The position numbers were made by a program, and so were the translations under genes. Source: Rhizobium deserti (GTDB taxonomy: Bacteria > Pseudomonadota > Alphaproteobacteria > Rhizobiales > Rhizobiaceae). Taken from it: 64,000 nucleotides of DNA. The stretch spans positions 124,001 through 188,000 of the forward strand of contig NZ_SMTL01000003.1 in assembly GCF_004358025.1 (NCBI RefSeq). The letters run 5' to 3'. Of this stretch, positions 17,932 through 27,600 are shown one piece after another. Position 1 is the first letter of the stretch. Each line of letters opens with the position of its first letter. The notes beneath the pieces were generated by a model. It had not been told where the DNA came from. It saw only the letters and a list, made by a program, of their open reading frames with translations, and made no database searches.

Positions 17932-20127
17932 ATGACCTCGACGACGCTTTCGACCTATACGAGCTACCTGATCGTCAACCGGGACATGAAGTCCTCGCTG
18001 AACAGCGTCGCCAACCAGGCGACGGTCTCGCGCGAATCGAAGTATTACGAGGAGAATATCGGCAAGGTCACAAGCGTCGACGAGTTCGTCGACGACTACC
18101 GGCTCTATTCCTATGCCATGAAAGCCTACGGGCTAAGCGACATGACCTATGGCAAAGCCTTCATGAAGAAGGTCCTGGAAAGCGATCTTACCGATTCGGC
18201 CAGCTTTGCCAATTCCTTGACCGACAAGCGGTATGCGGCCTTCGCTGCAGCCTTCAACTTCACCAGTTCCACCGCAATGGCGCAGACCTCCGTCCAGGAG
18301 AATACACTGGTCAAAGCTTACCAGTCCTCCTTTGACGAAGAGCAGACCAGCATCCAGGCCGAGGTGGATTACTATAATGCCACGATCGGCAGCGTCACGT
18401 CGGTAGACAAGCTGCTGTCGAACAGCCGGGCGACGGCCTATGTGCTGGAATCCTTCGGGCTCGATCCGGACTATACGTCGAAGAGCTATCTAAAGCAGGT
18501 GCTGACGAGCGATCTCGACGACCCGAACAGCTTTGCGAACCAGACCGGCAACGACACTTTCGTCGCGCTGGCGAAAGCCTTCAACTTCAACGCCGACGGC
18601 ACCGTCAACGGTGGATCGGCACAGACGGCAGACCAGAAGCTGTCGCTCAAGCTGGACTATATCTACAACAAGTCGACCTTCCCTTCCGATCTTCTGGCCG
18701 ATGCCAATAAGACCTATTGGCAGACCAAGATCAGCACGATGACCAATGTCGACGAGCTCGTCGACGACAACCGGATGGTCGAATATCTGAAGACAGCCTA
18801 CGACATCAACGTGCAGTTTTCATCGTCAATCAAGTCGCTCCTGACAAGCGATTCGGCTGCGGAAATCCTTGGCTATACCCATGTCAAAGCCATGTTCAAC
18901 TTCCAGAGCGACGGGACCATTGCTGCCGGCAACGCGGCCCAGACGGCTGCCCAGCTGGCATCGATAAATGCCTCCTATGTCACAGCATTCCAAGCCGACC
19001 AGAAAGACACGGTCGACAATGCCATCAAGAACTACCAGACCCGGATCGACGAGGTTACCAGCATAGACGACTTCCTGACGTCGAATGCCGATGACGAAGA
19101 CGAGGACAATGACGATGTCACGGAAATCTGGGACGTCGCGTTGCGCGCCTATGGGATCGATCCGCACGAGGTCGGAAAGACCAAGCTGCGCGACATCCTT
19201 TCGAGCGATCCGGACGATCCCGACAGCTACGTGAACCAGTTCGAAGACGAGCGCTATGTGGCTCTGGTTAAGGCATTCAACTTCGATGCCGAGGGAGACA
19301 TCAGCACGCCCCTTCTCGTTCAATCGGAAAGCGTGACCAATGACTACGCCAGCGACTACCTGAGAACAAAGACCAAGCTTCTTACCGGGGTCGAAAAAAC
19401 CGAAGCCAAGACGGCGGCGGAGAAGGAAATCGGCTATTTCCAGACGCAGATGCAGACGATTACCACTGCGAAGCAGTTTTTGGCAGATGAGAGGCTGGTT
19501 TCCTTCGTGCTTGAGGCCAAGGGCGTGGATAGCGATTGGGTCACCACGGACGACCTCAAGAAGATGTTCGCCTCGGACCTCGATGATCCGGAAAGCTATG
19601 TCAACAGCCTTGAAAACAAGGCTTTTGCTGAGATCGTCGCTTCCTTCAACTTCGACACCAAGGGCAATGTATCGTCGGATCCGGTCGGCACTGTTCAGCA
19701 GCGTGGCGATGTGCTGACAACCGTAAACAACTATGTGCAGCAGACGCTGGAAGAACAGCAGGGCGAAGACAATGAGGGCGTCCGTCTGGCTCTTTATTTC
19801 CAACGCACCGCTTCGGATATCACCAGCCCCTACAATATCCTAAGCGATACCGCACTGTTCCAGTTCTTCAAGACGACGTTCAGCATGTCCGACTATATCT
19901 CAAACATGGACACGGCCCAGCAGGCCGACATGATCGAGAACTACATCGATATCAACAAGCTGCAAGACAGCGATTACGTGACGGATCTGCTCAAGCGCTT
20001 CACTGCGCTTTATGATCAAGCCAACAACAACACCACGTCGCCGGCGCTGGCTATGCTGACCAGCACGAGCTCGACGCGGATCAGCGCCGACACCCTCCTG
20101 GCCGTTGCGCAGCTCTCCAGCAGATAG
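17932..20127 (+). CDS. DUF1217 multi-repeat flagellar-locus protein
   Basis: The product is 731 residues and consists of about six copies of a 100-125 residue unit. Each unit has a helical YY(E/N)xxIGxVTSVDEFVDD start and a hallmark SDLDDP(N/E)S(F/Y)(A/V)N followed by an F-A-x-AFNF end. This matches the DUF1217 family, which sits in flagellar gene clusters of rhizobia and relatives; family members usually carry fewer units. Function is unknown. The third unit lacks the DDP signature and the last is degenerate. AAGGAAAG at 17921-17928 supports ATG 17932. The N-terminus MTSTTLSTYTSYLIVN has no Sec signal, which is compatible with export by the flagellar apparatus. The gene converges on visR with only eight bases between stops. 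Confidence 0.85.
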   Translation: MTSTTLSTYTSYLIVNRDMKSSLNSVANQATVSRESKYYEENIGKVTSVDEFVDDYRLYSYAMKAYGLSDMTYGKAFMKKVLESDLTDSASFANSLTDKRYAAFAAAFNFTSSTAMAQTSVQENTLVKAYQSSFDEEQTSIQAEVDYYNATIGSVTSVDKLLSNSRATAYVLESFGLDPDYTSKSYLKQVLTSDLDDPNSFANQTGNDTFVALAKAFNFNADGTVNGGSAQTADQKLSLKLDYIYNKSTFPSDLLADANKTYWQTKISTMTNVDELVDDNRMVEYLKTAYDINVQFSSSIKSLLTSDSAAEILGYTHVKAMFNFQSDGTIAAGNAAQTAAQLASINASYVTAFQADQKDTVDNAIKNYQTRIDEVTSIDDFLTSNADDEDEDNDDVTEIWDVALRAYGIDPHEVGKTKLRDILSSDPDDPDSYVNQFEDERYVALVKAFNFDAEGDISTPLLVQSESVTNDYASDYLRTKTKLLTGVEKTEAKTAAEKEIGYFQTQMQTITTAKQFLADERLVSFVLEAKGVDSDWVTTDDLKKMFASDLDDPESYVNSLENKAFAEIVASFNFDTKGNVSSDPVGTVQQRGDVLTTVNNYVQQTLEEQQGEDNEGVRLALYFQRTASDITSPYNILSDTALFQFFKTTFSMSDYISNMDTAQQADMIENYIDINKLQDSDYVTDLLKRFTALYDQANNNTTSPALAMLTSTSSTRISADTLLAVAQLSSR

Positions 20128-20135
20128 TCTTTAAA

Positions 20136-20882
20136 TCAGTGGATATAGCCCAGGCGGATCGCCTTGGCGATCGCCTGGATCCGGTTTACCGAATCGAGCT
20201 TGATGGTGGCCGAGCCGAGATAAGCATTGACTGTATGGACAGAGAGGCCGAGATTTTCCGCAATCTCTTCGCTGATGCGGCCGTCGCCGGCGAGCTGCAG
20301 ACAGGCAATCTCCCGCTCGCTCAGGGTCTCGGCGGGAACGCTGCGACGCTCGTCGAGGGCAAGCAGGTCCATCATGACCTGACAGCACCTGACGTGCTGG
20401 TCGATGATCACATCGCTGCCGAGTTCGATGGAGGTGGCGAGAAAGGCGACATAGCCGTTGCCGAGCGCGCCGAGCCGAACAGGAAAGGCAACGCCGGAAA
20501 AAGCGACAACCTTTTCCTCCAGACGGCGCATCAAGGGCGAAAAATCGCCCGCATCGGCAAAGCTTGCATTTTCCGAGCCGTTCCAGATCAGCGGCAGGAT
20601 GGACATGTCGATATGCTCGAGAAAGACCTCGCCATAACCTCCCATCAGTTGATCCTGATGATGGGCGCCGGCCGGTCCCCAATTTTCCAGCTCGCAAATG
20701 AGCTTGCGCTTGTTGGGAAGCCCCGCTCCAGCAATCCGGAAGACGGCGAAGTGGCGCGCCTTCAAGTTCTTCTGCATGGCGACAAGTTTGGGGAAGACAT
20801 CCGACCGGCTGGAAGCGCGCTGAAGGCGGAGATACTGGATGTTTCCGGGTCCGTCCGCCATACCGCTACGCGAATAACCCAT
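20136..20882 (-). CDS. visR: LuxR-type flagellar master regulator VisR
   Basis: VisR pairs with VisN as the class I activator of flagellar, motility and chemotaxis genes in rhizobia. The 248-residue product has an N-terminal ligand-type domain and a C-terminal LuxR helix-turn-helix (about residues 180-240: LSEREIACLQLAGDGRI, then NLGLSVHTVNAYLG). The ATG at 20882 is chosen because an AAGGAAG lies about nine bases upstream. It starts 17 bp after the visN stop, so the two are one transcription unit. Downstream it converges with the DUF1217 gene rather than leading into flhB as is usual. Confidence 0.9.
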   Translation of the reverse strand: MGYSRSGMADGPGNIQYLRLQRASSRSDVFPKLVAMQKNLKARHFAVFRIAGAGLPNKRKLICELENWGPAGAHHQDQLMGGYGEVFLEHIDMSILPLIWNGSENASFADAGDFSPLMRRLEEKVVAFSGVAFPVRLGALGNGYVAFLATSIELGSDVIIDQHVRCCQVMMDLLALDERRSVPAETLSEREIACLQLAGDGRISEEIAENLGLSVHTVNAYLGSATIKLDSVNRIQAIAKAIRLGYIH

Positions 20883-20898
20883 TGGCTGCCACTTCCTT

Positions 20899-21636
20899 CT
20901 AGACCAGGTTGTTGCGGACCGCATAAGCGATCGCTTCGGAACGCGTCTTGGTCGCGGTCTTACGCATGACACTGGTGATGTAGTTGTTGATCGTATTGCG
21001 AGAAATCCCAAGAATGACCGCGATTTCATCGCTTGTCTTGCCTTCGGCGATCCAGAACAAACATTCGAGCTCCCGTTCGGTGAGCTCGAAATCCCTCTCG
21101 GCCTTGGCATCCCGTGCTTCGGCGAAGCTTGCCCCATAGGCGGCAAACAAGCCGGCTTCGCGCAGACGCTCCTGCGACAGGATAATCCCTTCCACGAACA
21201 GCAGCATCAACGAAAACCGCGCCCGGCCGACACAGAAGGTAAGCGAGCAATATTGGCGGCTGATATCATCAGGCGGCGCAATATCGTCGGGCAGAAGCGA
21301 AAAGCTCGGGGTCAGCAGCGAGAGGCACTTTTCCAGTTCGGTCGAACGGGCATAGCCGCTCGCAAGCTCTGAGCCGAGCCGCCTGACGAGGTCGAAAGGC
21401 CAGTTCGAGGTGACTATGAAATCGAGACCCTGTTCCTGGATAAGGTCGTAGCGGGCCAGCAGGAAGTGGGAAGCACCGACATAATCCGCCAGGAGGCGCA
21501 TCATGGCCTGAACATTGTTGGACGTGCTCGCAACCGCAAGCCGTCTGATCAATTGCTCCCTCGACATGATCCTCGTCGCAGCGGGCTCCATGTAGGAACG
21601 CCCATCTGTGTTCATGTCTGGATCCGGCAACTCCAT
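20899..21636 (-). CDS. visN: LuxR-type flagellar master regulator VisN
   Basis: The product is 245 residues, with an N-terminal regulatory domain and a C-terminal LuxR DNA-binding domain (LTERELECLFWIAEGKT, then ILGISRNTINNYITS, about residues 180-240). It is paralogous to VisR and acts with it as a heteromer in known rhizobia, heading the flagellar cascade. Start alternatives exist at the Met codons seven and fifteen residues later. It is first of the visNR pair, and its promoter must lie in 21637-21948. Confidence 0.9.
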   Translation of the reverse strand: MELPDPDMNTDGRSYMEPAATRIMSREQLIRRLAVASTSNNVQAMMRLLADYVGASHFLLARYDLIQEQGLDFIVTSNWPFDLVRRLGSELASGYARSTELEKCLSLLTPSFSLLPDDIAPPDDISRQYCSLTFCVGRARFSLMLLFVEGIILSQERLREAGLFAAYGASFAEARDAKAERDFELTERELECLFWIAEGKTSDEIAVILGISRNTINNYITSVMRKTATKTRSEAIAYAVRNNLV

Positions 21637-21999
21637 CCGCTATTGCTCCCCGCCGAGGCGCAGATCGACTGGTCCGCGCAACGGCATGCTTCAAGGACGT
21701 ATGGTGGTTCTGGCTCCTAGATTCCGGGGCTAAAGGCTATACCATCGATATAGCACAACACCACCTGCGAAACTTGAAACTCGGCTTCACCCTCTTGAAG
21801 CCACCCGAACACCCTTACGAATCATGGCCATTGTAGGATGCACTTTAGGAATTGCTATCACTCAAAGGAACAATTTCCGTAGCAGGTCGGCACCGGGAGT
21901 CACTGGCCCGTTGCGCAGGCTCGCCAAGTCCGTGCCAGACCTCAATAGAAAAGGCCGAGCAGTGCCCGGCCTCGCGTGATCATATTTTTGTGATCGGTA
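21637..21999. other. Intergenic region between fliF and visN
   Basis: The 363 bp hold the fliF terminator near the fliF end (separate entry) and, by position, the visNR promoter. The middle is AT-richer than the coding DNA. No gene is seen. Confidence 0.5.
21949..21972 (-). terminator. Probable terminator of the che-fliF operon
   Basis: On the - strand AGGCCG and CGGCCT form a stem with a nine-base loop, followed by a T4 run overlapping the last stem base (21949-21952). It lies about 27 bp past the fliF stop and would separate the che-fliF unit from visNR. Confidence 0.6.
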
Positions 22000-23673
22000 T
22001 CAGGCTGCCTTGTCGATAGCCCATTTGCGAAGAATTTTCGCTGCCCGTTCTTCAGAAATCTCAACCATTCGGGCGAGGCGCTTTTCTGGACCTTCCTTGA
22101 CGCGGCGGTTGAAGCCCCCATCGTCGTCGCCGCCCATGAGATCGTCGGAGCTATCGAAGCCGAAGTCCGAGCCGAAGCCGTCCATGAGCGCCGGGCTGGC
22201 ACCACCAGGCGAGAAGTCAGGCAGTTCAAGACCAGCACCTTCGGTTGCCGTGCCGACCGCCGTGGTTCCACCGCCGCCGACGCTGCGGACCAGAGGGCGA
22301 AGGCCAAGCCAGACCACCAGGAAGGCAACACCGACGAAGGCGAGCGAGTTGATGATCCCGCCAACATTGCGTGTCAGCACTTCGACCATACCAGGACCAC
22401 TTGCGGCCTCGTCCAGGAGTTGGTTCTCGAGGAAGTCCATTGCGGTCAGGGTGACGACGTCGCCGCGGGCGGAATTGATGCCGGCAGCCGATTGAACGAT
22501 CTTCTGCATTTCTGCGAGATAGGCGTCTACCTTGGCCTGATCCAAAGGCTCGCCCACCATTTTGGCAATGCGGCCCTTGTTGACAACGACAGCGACTGAA
22601 ACCTTGTCGATCTGGTAGCTGTTGCGAGTCGTTGCGATCGTCTTCTGGTTGATCTCGTAATTGGTCTGCTCTTCCTTCTTGTCGGACTGGTCGGAAGATT
22701 GCGGCCCATTGGCGCCACCGGTTTCAGGCGCCGCCTGCGGTACGTTCTGTTCGACAGTGGCCGCGTTGTCATTCTGCGCCTGCTGCGATTTCGACGCTTC
22801 CTTGGTGGTGCGCACCGAACGCTCTACGCGGGAGTTCGGATCGTAGACCGTTTCTTGGATCTGCTGGCTGTCCGTATTGAGAGCCGCCGTGACGCTGGAG
22901 CGGAAGTTGTCCATCCCGAGGAATGGCGCGAGCGCCTTGTCGATATTGCTTTCGATTTCCTGCTGCACGTTCTGGACGATGCCCAGCGACCTGTTCAGCT
23001 CGCCGCCCGTCTCGTCGCCGGAAGCAAGGAGCTGGCCGGTCGAATCGAGGATGGTGACATCATCTACGTCGAGGCCGGGAACGGCGGAGGCCACCAGATG
23101 CCTGATGGAGGAGGATGCCTTCCGGCCGGCGGTGCTGTTGGCCCGGATCATAACCGAGGCCGTCGGCTTCTGCTCGCCGCGGCGGAAATTGCCGACATCC
23201 GGCATGACGATATGGACGCGGGCTGCCGATACGCCTTGGATCTGCTGGATCGACCGGCCGATTTCGCCTTCGAGTGCGCGCACTCGCGTCACTTCCTGCA
23301 TGAAGGAGGTCAGGCCCAAAGAGCCGACATTATCGAAGAGCTCGTAACCGGCATTGGCGCTGTTGGGAAGGCCACGCTCGGCTAGCAGGAGACGGGCCTT
23401 ACCCGTACTCCCGACCGGAACCTGGATGCTCGAACCGTCAGTGCCGACCTCGAAGGGCAAGTTTGCCTCCGCAAGTGCAATACTGACCTGATTGAGATCC
23501 GCCGTCTCGAGACCGACATAGAGGGTCTCGTAGGCAGGCTTGTTCACGTAGAGGGCTGCGGCCAGCACAATCGCAATTGACAGAACGCCGACGGCGCCCA
23601 TAGCGATGAGCCGCGTCTGCCCCAGATTGGCCAGACCTTTGAAAATATTCGAAAATTGCGCCAACAGATTCAT
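22000..23673 (-). CDS. fliF: Flagellar MS-ring protein FliF
   Basis: FliF builds the membrane ring on which the flagellar basal body assembles. The 557-residue product has a first membrane segment at about residues 22-45, the ring-building motifs of the periplasmic part (VGLETADLNQVSIAL, ERGLPNSANAGYELFD, RVRALEGEIGRSI, then ARVHIVMP), a proline- and glutamine-rich linker, a second membrane segment at about residue 435-458 and an acidic C-terminal tail that in the family binds FliG. ATG 23673 starts MNLLAQFSNIFKGL, the usual family N-terminus. It is the last gene of the che-fliF series, about 145 bp after cheT. Confidence 0.93.
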   Translation of the reverse strand: MNLLAQFSNIFKGLANLGQTRLIAMGAVGVLSIAIVLAAALYVNKPAYETLYVGLETADLNQVSIALAEANLPFEVGTDGSSIQVPVGSTGKARLLLAERGLPNSANAGYELFDNVGSLGLTSFMQEVTRVRALEGEIGRSIQQIQGVSAARVHIVMPDVGNFRRGEQKPTASVMIRANSTAGRKASSSIRHLVASAVPGLDVDDVTILDSTGQLLASGDETGGELNRSLGIVQNVQQEIESNIDKALAPFLGMDNFRSSVTAALNTDSQQIQETVYDPNSRVERSVRTTKEASKSQQAQNDNAATVEQNVPQAAPETGGANGPQSSDQSDKKEEQTNYEINQKTIATTRNSYQIDKVSVAVVVNKGRIAKMVGEPLDQAKVDAYLAEMQKIVQSAAGINSARGDVVTLTAMDFLENQLLDEAASGPGMVEVLTRNVGGIINSLAFVGVAFLVVWLGLRPLVRSVGGGGTTAVGTATEGAGLELPDFSPGGASPALMDGFGSDFGFDSSDDLMGGDDDGGFNRRVKEGPEKRLARMVEISEERAAKILRKWAIDKAA

Positions 23674-23817
23674 TCTGTCCCACACCGCCAACAAGGATAT
23701 CGAGCCTATGCTCAATTTCACCCTATGAGGCGAAGCTTGTGCGAGCGTTTCGGAATGGATCGTCTGGCCGTCTGTTCGTCGGCCGGTAACGGGTAGCGAC
23801 TGGGGTAGGCGGCAGGA

Positions 23818-24207
23818 TCAAAAGAAGTCGAAATCGCCTGCAGCCTTGCTAAGCGGCTGCGAGTGGCCGTGTCGCATGCCGTTGGTCAGGGCTTTCTGCA
23901 TGTCGGCAAGCTTGACGAGGCTGAGCGCGGTGGAAACATCGACCATCCATTCATTGGGGATGCTGGCGGTGATCGTGTCGATGAATTCAGCAAGACCGCG
24001 GGTCTTCTGGACGGCCAGATCGATGCCCTGCAGCACCTTGATGCTGTCCGGCGACTGGAGGATCTGGTCGCCGCCGAGCTCAAGCAACTGCGGCTCGATG
24101 CGTTCGATCAGGTAAGCCACGTCATGCAGTTCGGAAACCAGCCGCATCAGGACTTCCGGGAGACATTCCTCAAAAGAAGTGATCGGCGGCTTGACGATGT
24201 CGTTCAT
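23818..24207 (-). CDS. cheT: Chemotaxis protein CheT
   Basis: The 129-residue product occupies the cheT position, after cheD and before fliF, as in Sinorhizobium meliloti, where CheT takes part in signal termination and adaptation. It is all-helical by composition and carries D-L-A-V-Q at residues 63-67, which fits the DxxxQ motif used by CheZ- and CheT-type phosphatases on phospho-CheY. ATG 24207 starts MNDIVKPPITSF; the open frame extends upstream but there it overlaps cheD. It starts 31 bp after the cheD stop. Confidence 0.82.
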   Translation of the reverse strand: MNDIVKPPITSFEECLPEVLMRLVSELHDVAYLIERIEPQLLELGGDQILQSPDSIKVLQGIDLAVQKTRGLAEFIDTITASIPNEWMVDVSTALSLVKLADMQKALTNGMRHGHSQPLSKAAGDFDFF

Positions 24208-24238
24208 GGCTTTTCTCGGGTCCGGTGCGATCAGGGAT

Positions 24239-24796
24239 CTAAAAGAATTCGATAGATGTATCCACCGGCTTCGGCGGCGTACGCACAGGACGCTGCTCCA
24301 GCGCCACGGTCTTCTGGGTTTCGGCGCCGGTGAGCGGATACTGGCGCGCACGTCCGCTGACAGGCCAGAATTCCAGCTTCCGTCCGCAGTCGCCGCCGGT
24401 CGAAGAGCCGACGATCGGGATGCCTTCGTCCTTCAGAAACTGCGTGGCGAAGGCAGCATTCTGTTCGCCGACATTGGAAAAACTGGCGATAGTCTTGGCA
24501 CCGCCGAAGATTTTCGCCTCAAGCCGGTCACGCCGCGCACCCTGCTTCAAAAGCCCGTTGATCAGGAGTTCCATGAGATGCACCCCGTACCGGGTTGCGT
24601 CTCCCCCCGCCGACATGGCGCCGGCTGAACCGGGAAGCAGAAAATGGTTCATGCCCCCGACGCCGGCGACGGGATCACGAAGACATGCAGCCACGCACGA
24701 GCCAAGGATCGTCGATATGACAGCGTTCGGATCGTTGGCGACCTTCCACTCCCCTTGGATGATATGAATCCGCCTGGCTGCGGCGATGTCATTCAT
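24239..24796 (-). CDS. cheD: Chemoreceptor glutamine deamidase CheD
   Basis: CheD deamidates glutamines on chemoreceptors and so tunes adaptation. The 185-residue product shows the catalytic Cys34 (LGSCVAACL), His51 (GGMNHFLLP) and Thr68 ([12 protein letters not shown]), the C-H-T triad of the family. Its start overlaps the cheY2 stop by four bases, which indicates translational coupling. Confidence 0.93.
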   Translation of the reverse strand: MNDIAAARRIHIIQGEWKVANDPNAVISTILGSCVAACLRDPVAGVGGMNHFLLPGSAGAMSAGGDATRYGVHLMELLINGLLKQGARRDRLEAKIFGGAKTIASFSNVGEQNAAFATQFLKDEGIPIVGSSTGGDCGRKLEFWPVSGRARQYPLTGAETQKTVALEQRPVRTPPKPVDTSIEFF

Positions 24797-25182
24797 TTTA
24801 GCGCTCCAAATACTGCCTCGATAGCAGCCTTCATCTTCTCAATGGTGAAGGGCTTGGCCAGAACGTTGTTGGCGCCGAGCTGTGCAGCCTTTTGGACGAG
24901 CGCTCGGTCACCCTGAGCAGTCAGAATGATGAACGCTGCCTTCTTGGTTGCAGGATTTGTGCGCACCGCCTGGAGCAGGCCCAGGCCGTCCATGTTTGGC
25001 ATGTTGAAATCCGAGATCACCAGGTGATGCGGCTGCTCGGACATGATTTTCATGCCCTGCACACCGTCGCCGGCGGCAGTGATCTGCTTGAAACCGAGCT
25101 GTGTCAGAGCGTCGCTGAGCAGCAGTCGGCTAGTCACCTGATCGTCGACGATCAGAACTTTGATTTTTTCAGCGATAGACAT
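24793..25182 (-). CDS. cheY2: Chemotaxis response regulator CheY2
   Basis: This single receiver domain of 129 residues has the acidic pair D13-D14 (IVDD), the phosphorylated D58 (VISDFNMP), T85-type and K107-type conserved positions (IILTAQ and LAKPF). In rhizobia with two CheY proteins, CheY2 is the motor-controlling regulator and CheY1 a phosphate sink; the assignment here is by gene order. The start codon abuts the cheB stop. Confidence 0.93.
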   Translation of the reverse strand: MSIAEKIKVLIVDDQVTSRLLLSDALTQLGFKQITAAGDGVQGMKIMSEQPHHLVISDFNMPNMDGLGLLQAVRTNPATKKAAFIILTAQGDRALVQKAAQLGANNVLAKPFTIEKMKAAIEAVFGALK

Positions 25183-26226
25183 TTATTCGGCACCTTCTTT
25201 TCGGGCGGCAGTTAACTTCAACACTTCTTCTCCAATCGAGGCCAGCGGCAGTTGCTGCTCGACAGCCCCTATCTCGAAGGCAACTCTCGGCATGCCGTAG
25301 ACCACGCACGTCTTCTCGTTCTGCCCGATCGTACGCGCGCCTGCGCCGCGCATCTTCAGCAAGCCAGAAGCCCCATCGCGCCCCATGCCTGTCAGGATAA
25401 CCCCGACTGCATTGCGGCCAGCCAATTCCGCCACCGAGTCAAAAAGCACGTCGACCGATGGCCTATGGCCATTGACCGGGTCCTTCTCGACCAGCCGGCA
25501 GCAAGGCGCCGACGGGTTGACTACCTGTAAGTGCCGTTCGCCACCGGGTGCGAGATAGATCTTACCGATCTCCAATCGCGCACCGTCGGTTGCTTCCTGC
25601 ACTACAGGAGCGCAGATACGATTAAGCCTTTCAGCAAAACTTTTCGTAAACGTGGAAGGCATATGTTGAGTAATCACCGTCGGCGGGCAGTTTTGCGGAA
25701 ACTTTTGCAGCACCGCGATCAGTGCCTCGACGCCGCCGGTGGAAGATCCGATCGCCACGACCTTCCGTCCGACACGATAATCTACCGCTGGCGCAACCGA
25801 CATTGCCGGAGCGGCACTCGTCGGCCGCCGCCTTCCGGAACGCGCCGCCGCCTTGACCTTCTCGGCAAGATCTATGAAAGGCCGGATATCGCCGGGCGCC
25901 GGCTTGCCGACGCAGTCGAAGGCGCCGATTTCGAGAGCCGCAAGCGTGGCGTTGGCCCCGTGATGCGTCATGGTCGACACCATGATCACCGGCATGGGCC
26001 GCAGCCGCATGATCTTTTCAAGGAATTCCAGCCCGTTCATGTTGGGCATTTCGATATCGAGCGTCACGACGTCCGGGTTGAGCTGCTTGATTGCCGTGCG
26101 GGCTTCGAGCGCATCGCTCGCCTGGCCCACTACGTCGACTTCCGGATCGGAATTCAGGACGGCGGTGATCAGGCCCCGCATCGTCGCAGAATCATCCACC
26201 ACCAGGACACGTGCCCGAGCGCTCAT
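25183..26226 (-). CDS. cheB: Protein-glutamate methylesterase CheB
   Basis: CheB removes methyl groups from chemoreceptors when phosphorylated by CheA. The 347-residue product has an N-terminal receiver domain with D57 (VVTLDIEMP) and a C-terminal esterase with the catalytic serine in [11 protein letters not shown], the histidine in ITQHMPSTF and the aspartate in [10 protein letters not shown]. The start overlaps the cheR stop by four bases. Confidence 0.95.
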   Translation of the reverse strand: MSARARVLVVDDSATMRGLITAVLNSDPEVDVVGQASDALEARTAIKQLNPDVVTLDIEMPNMNGLEFLEKIMRLRPMPVIMVSTMTHHGANATLAALEIGAFDCVGKPAPGDIRPFIDLAEKVKAAARSGRRRPTSAAPAMSVAPAVDYRVGRKVVAIGSSTGGVEALIAVLQKFPQNCPPTVITQHMPSTFTKSFAERLNRICAPVVQEATDGARLEIGKIYLAPGGERHLQVVNPSAPCCRLVEKDPVNGHRPSVDVLFDSVAELAGRNAVGVILTGMGRDGASGLLKMRGAGARTIGQNEKTCVVYGMPRVAFEIGAVEQQLPLASIGEEVLKLTAARKEGAE

Positions 26227-27131
26227 GCCTTCCTCCCGGCGTTCTTGCCCGTGTAGCGATAGGTCGTGATGCCTATGTTATCGAACAGGTTCTTCGGATC
26301 CCCGGACACCCGCTCAGAATGGCCGATATAGAGATGACCGCCTTCCGGCAGGAGCGAGGCGAACCGCGCCCAGATCTTCACCTGCGTCGGCTCGTCGAAG
26401 TAGATGACCACGTTGCGGCAGAAGATGACATCGAAATTGCCCTTGAACGGCCATTGCGTCATCAGGTTCAGCTCGTTGAAGGTGATGAGCCTCTTGACGC
26501 GGTCGTCCACCTGGAACTTGCGCCGGCCGTTGACGTCCACTTCCTTGAACCACTGCTTGCGCATGGCAGGCGAGACGGTTTCCAAGGCGTTCTCGTCGTA
26601 AACGCCAGCCCGTGCAAGAGCGAGGATCTTCGGGTCGATATCGGTCGCCAGGATGCGGAAGTCGTAGTCGGCGGCATTGGGCATCATCGACAGGACCGTC
26701 AGGGCGATGGAATAAGGCTCCTGCCCGTCGGAACAGGCAGCCGACCAGATCCGTACGCGGCCACCATTCTTGGCGCGGCTGATGAGGCCCGGCAGAACGT
26801 CGTCGCGCAGATGCTCGAAATGATGGTTTTCGCGGAAGAAGCGCGTGAAATTGGTGGTCAGGTGGGAGAGCATCTCCCGCCTTTCGGCAGCGCCCTCGGG
26901 AGATGCAACCAACGTGCAGTAATCCCGGAAGCCGCGCAGGCCGAGCGTGCGAATGTGCTTGGACAGCCGCGAATAAACCAGCGAGGCCTTGGAATCGTTG
27001 AGATAGATACCGGCATCCGCATAGATCATCGCGGCGATTTCCGTCAGGTCCCGGCGTGTCAGCGGGTATTCGCCGCTGGCCAGAACCTCGTCCGGAGACT
27101 GCTTGCTTTCGACTGCGCCTAAAGCTCTCAT
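26223..27131 (-). CDS. cheR: Chemotaxis protein methyltransferase CheR
   Basis: CheR methylates receptor glutamates with S-adenosylmethionine. The 302-residue product has the all-helical N-terminal domain followed by the methyltransferase core: [18 protein letters not shown] (about residue 132), [11 protein letters not shown] and [14 protein letters not shown]. No TPR extension is present. The start overlaps the cheW stop by four bases. The receptor at the right end of the window ends in a WEEF-type tether that CheR would be expected to bind. Confidence 0.95.
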   Translation of the reverse strand: MRALGAVESKQSPDEVLASGEYPLTRRDLTEIAAMIYADAGIYLNDSKASLVYSRLSKHIRTLGLRGFRDYCTLVASPEGAAERREMLSHLTTNFTRFFRENHHFEHLRDDVLPGLISRAKNGGRVRIWSAACSDGQEPYSIALTVLSMMPNAADYDFRILATDIDPKILALARAGVYDENALETVSPAMRKQWFKEVDVNGRRKFQVDDRVKRLITFNELNLMTQWPFKGNFDVIFCRNVVIYFDEPTQVKIWARFASLLPEGGHLYIGHSERVSGDPKNLFDNIGITTYRYTGKNAGRKA

Positions 27132-27595
27132 GCCGCTTCACTTTCCTGTTCCGGGAAGAATGCCCCCAACTCGATCATGCAGATCATCCGCTTGTCGATT
27201 GCCAGGATGCCCCGGGCATATTGTCTTTCCAGGTCCGAAGAGATTTCCGGCACCGGCTGAATGTTCTCTTCCGTGATCGTGAGGATGTCGGACACCGCTT
27301 CGACAAGCAGGCCAATCACACTGCTGCGGACTTGCGCCACGATGATGACGTGGCGCGCCGTCGGCTCCGCCTCCTTCATCCCGAGACGAGCCGACAGATC
27401 GACGATAGGCAGCACCGCGCCGCGGAGGTTGATGACGCCCATGACGTATTGCGGCGCATGCGGAAGCGGTGTTGCCTGGGTCCATCCGCGGATTTCGCGG
27501 ACGGCCATGATATTGACGCAGAACTCCTGGTCACCGATGCGGAAAGCGATCAGCTCACTGTTTCCCTGGACCAGATTTTTCACGGCATACGACAT
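27128..27595 (-). CDS. cheW: Chemotaxis coupling protein CheW
   Basis: CheW links receptors to the kinase CheA. The 155-residue product is a single CheW domain: LIAFRIGDQEFCVNI, the REIRGW and YVMGVINLRGAVLPIVDL signature, then VIGLLVEAVSDIL. ATG 27595 is chosen over the upstream in-frame TTG at 27604, which would overlap the cheA stop; the gap to cheA is then five bases. Confidence 0.94.
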   Translation of the reverse strand: MSYAVKNLVQGNSELIAFRIGDQEFCVNIMAVREIRGWTQATPLPHAPQYVMGVINLRGAVLPIVDLSARLGMKEAEPTARHVIIVAQVRSSVIGLLVEAVSDILTITEENIQPVPEISSDLERQYARGILAIDKRMICMIELGAFFPEQESEAA

Positions 27596-27600
27596 ACTTC

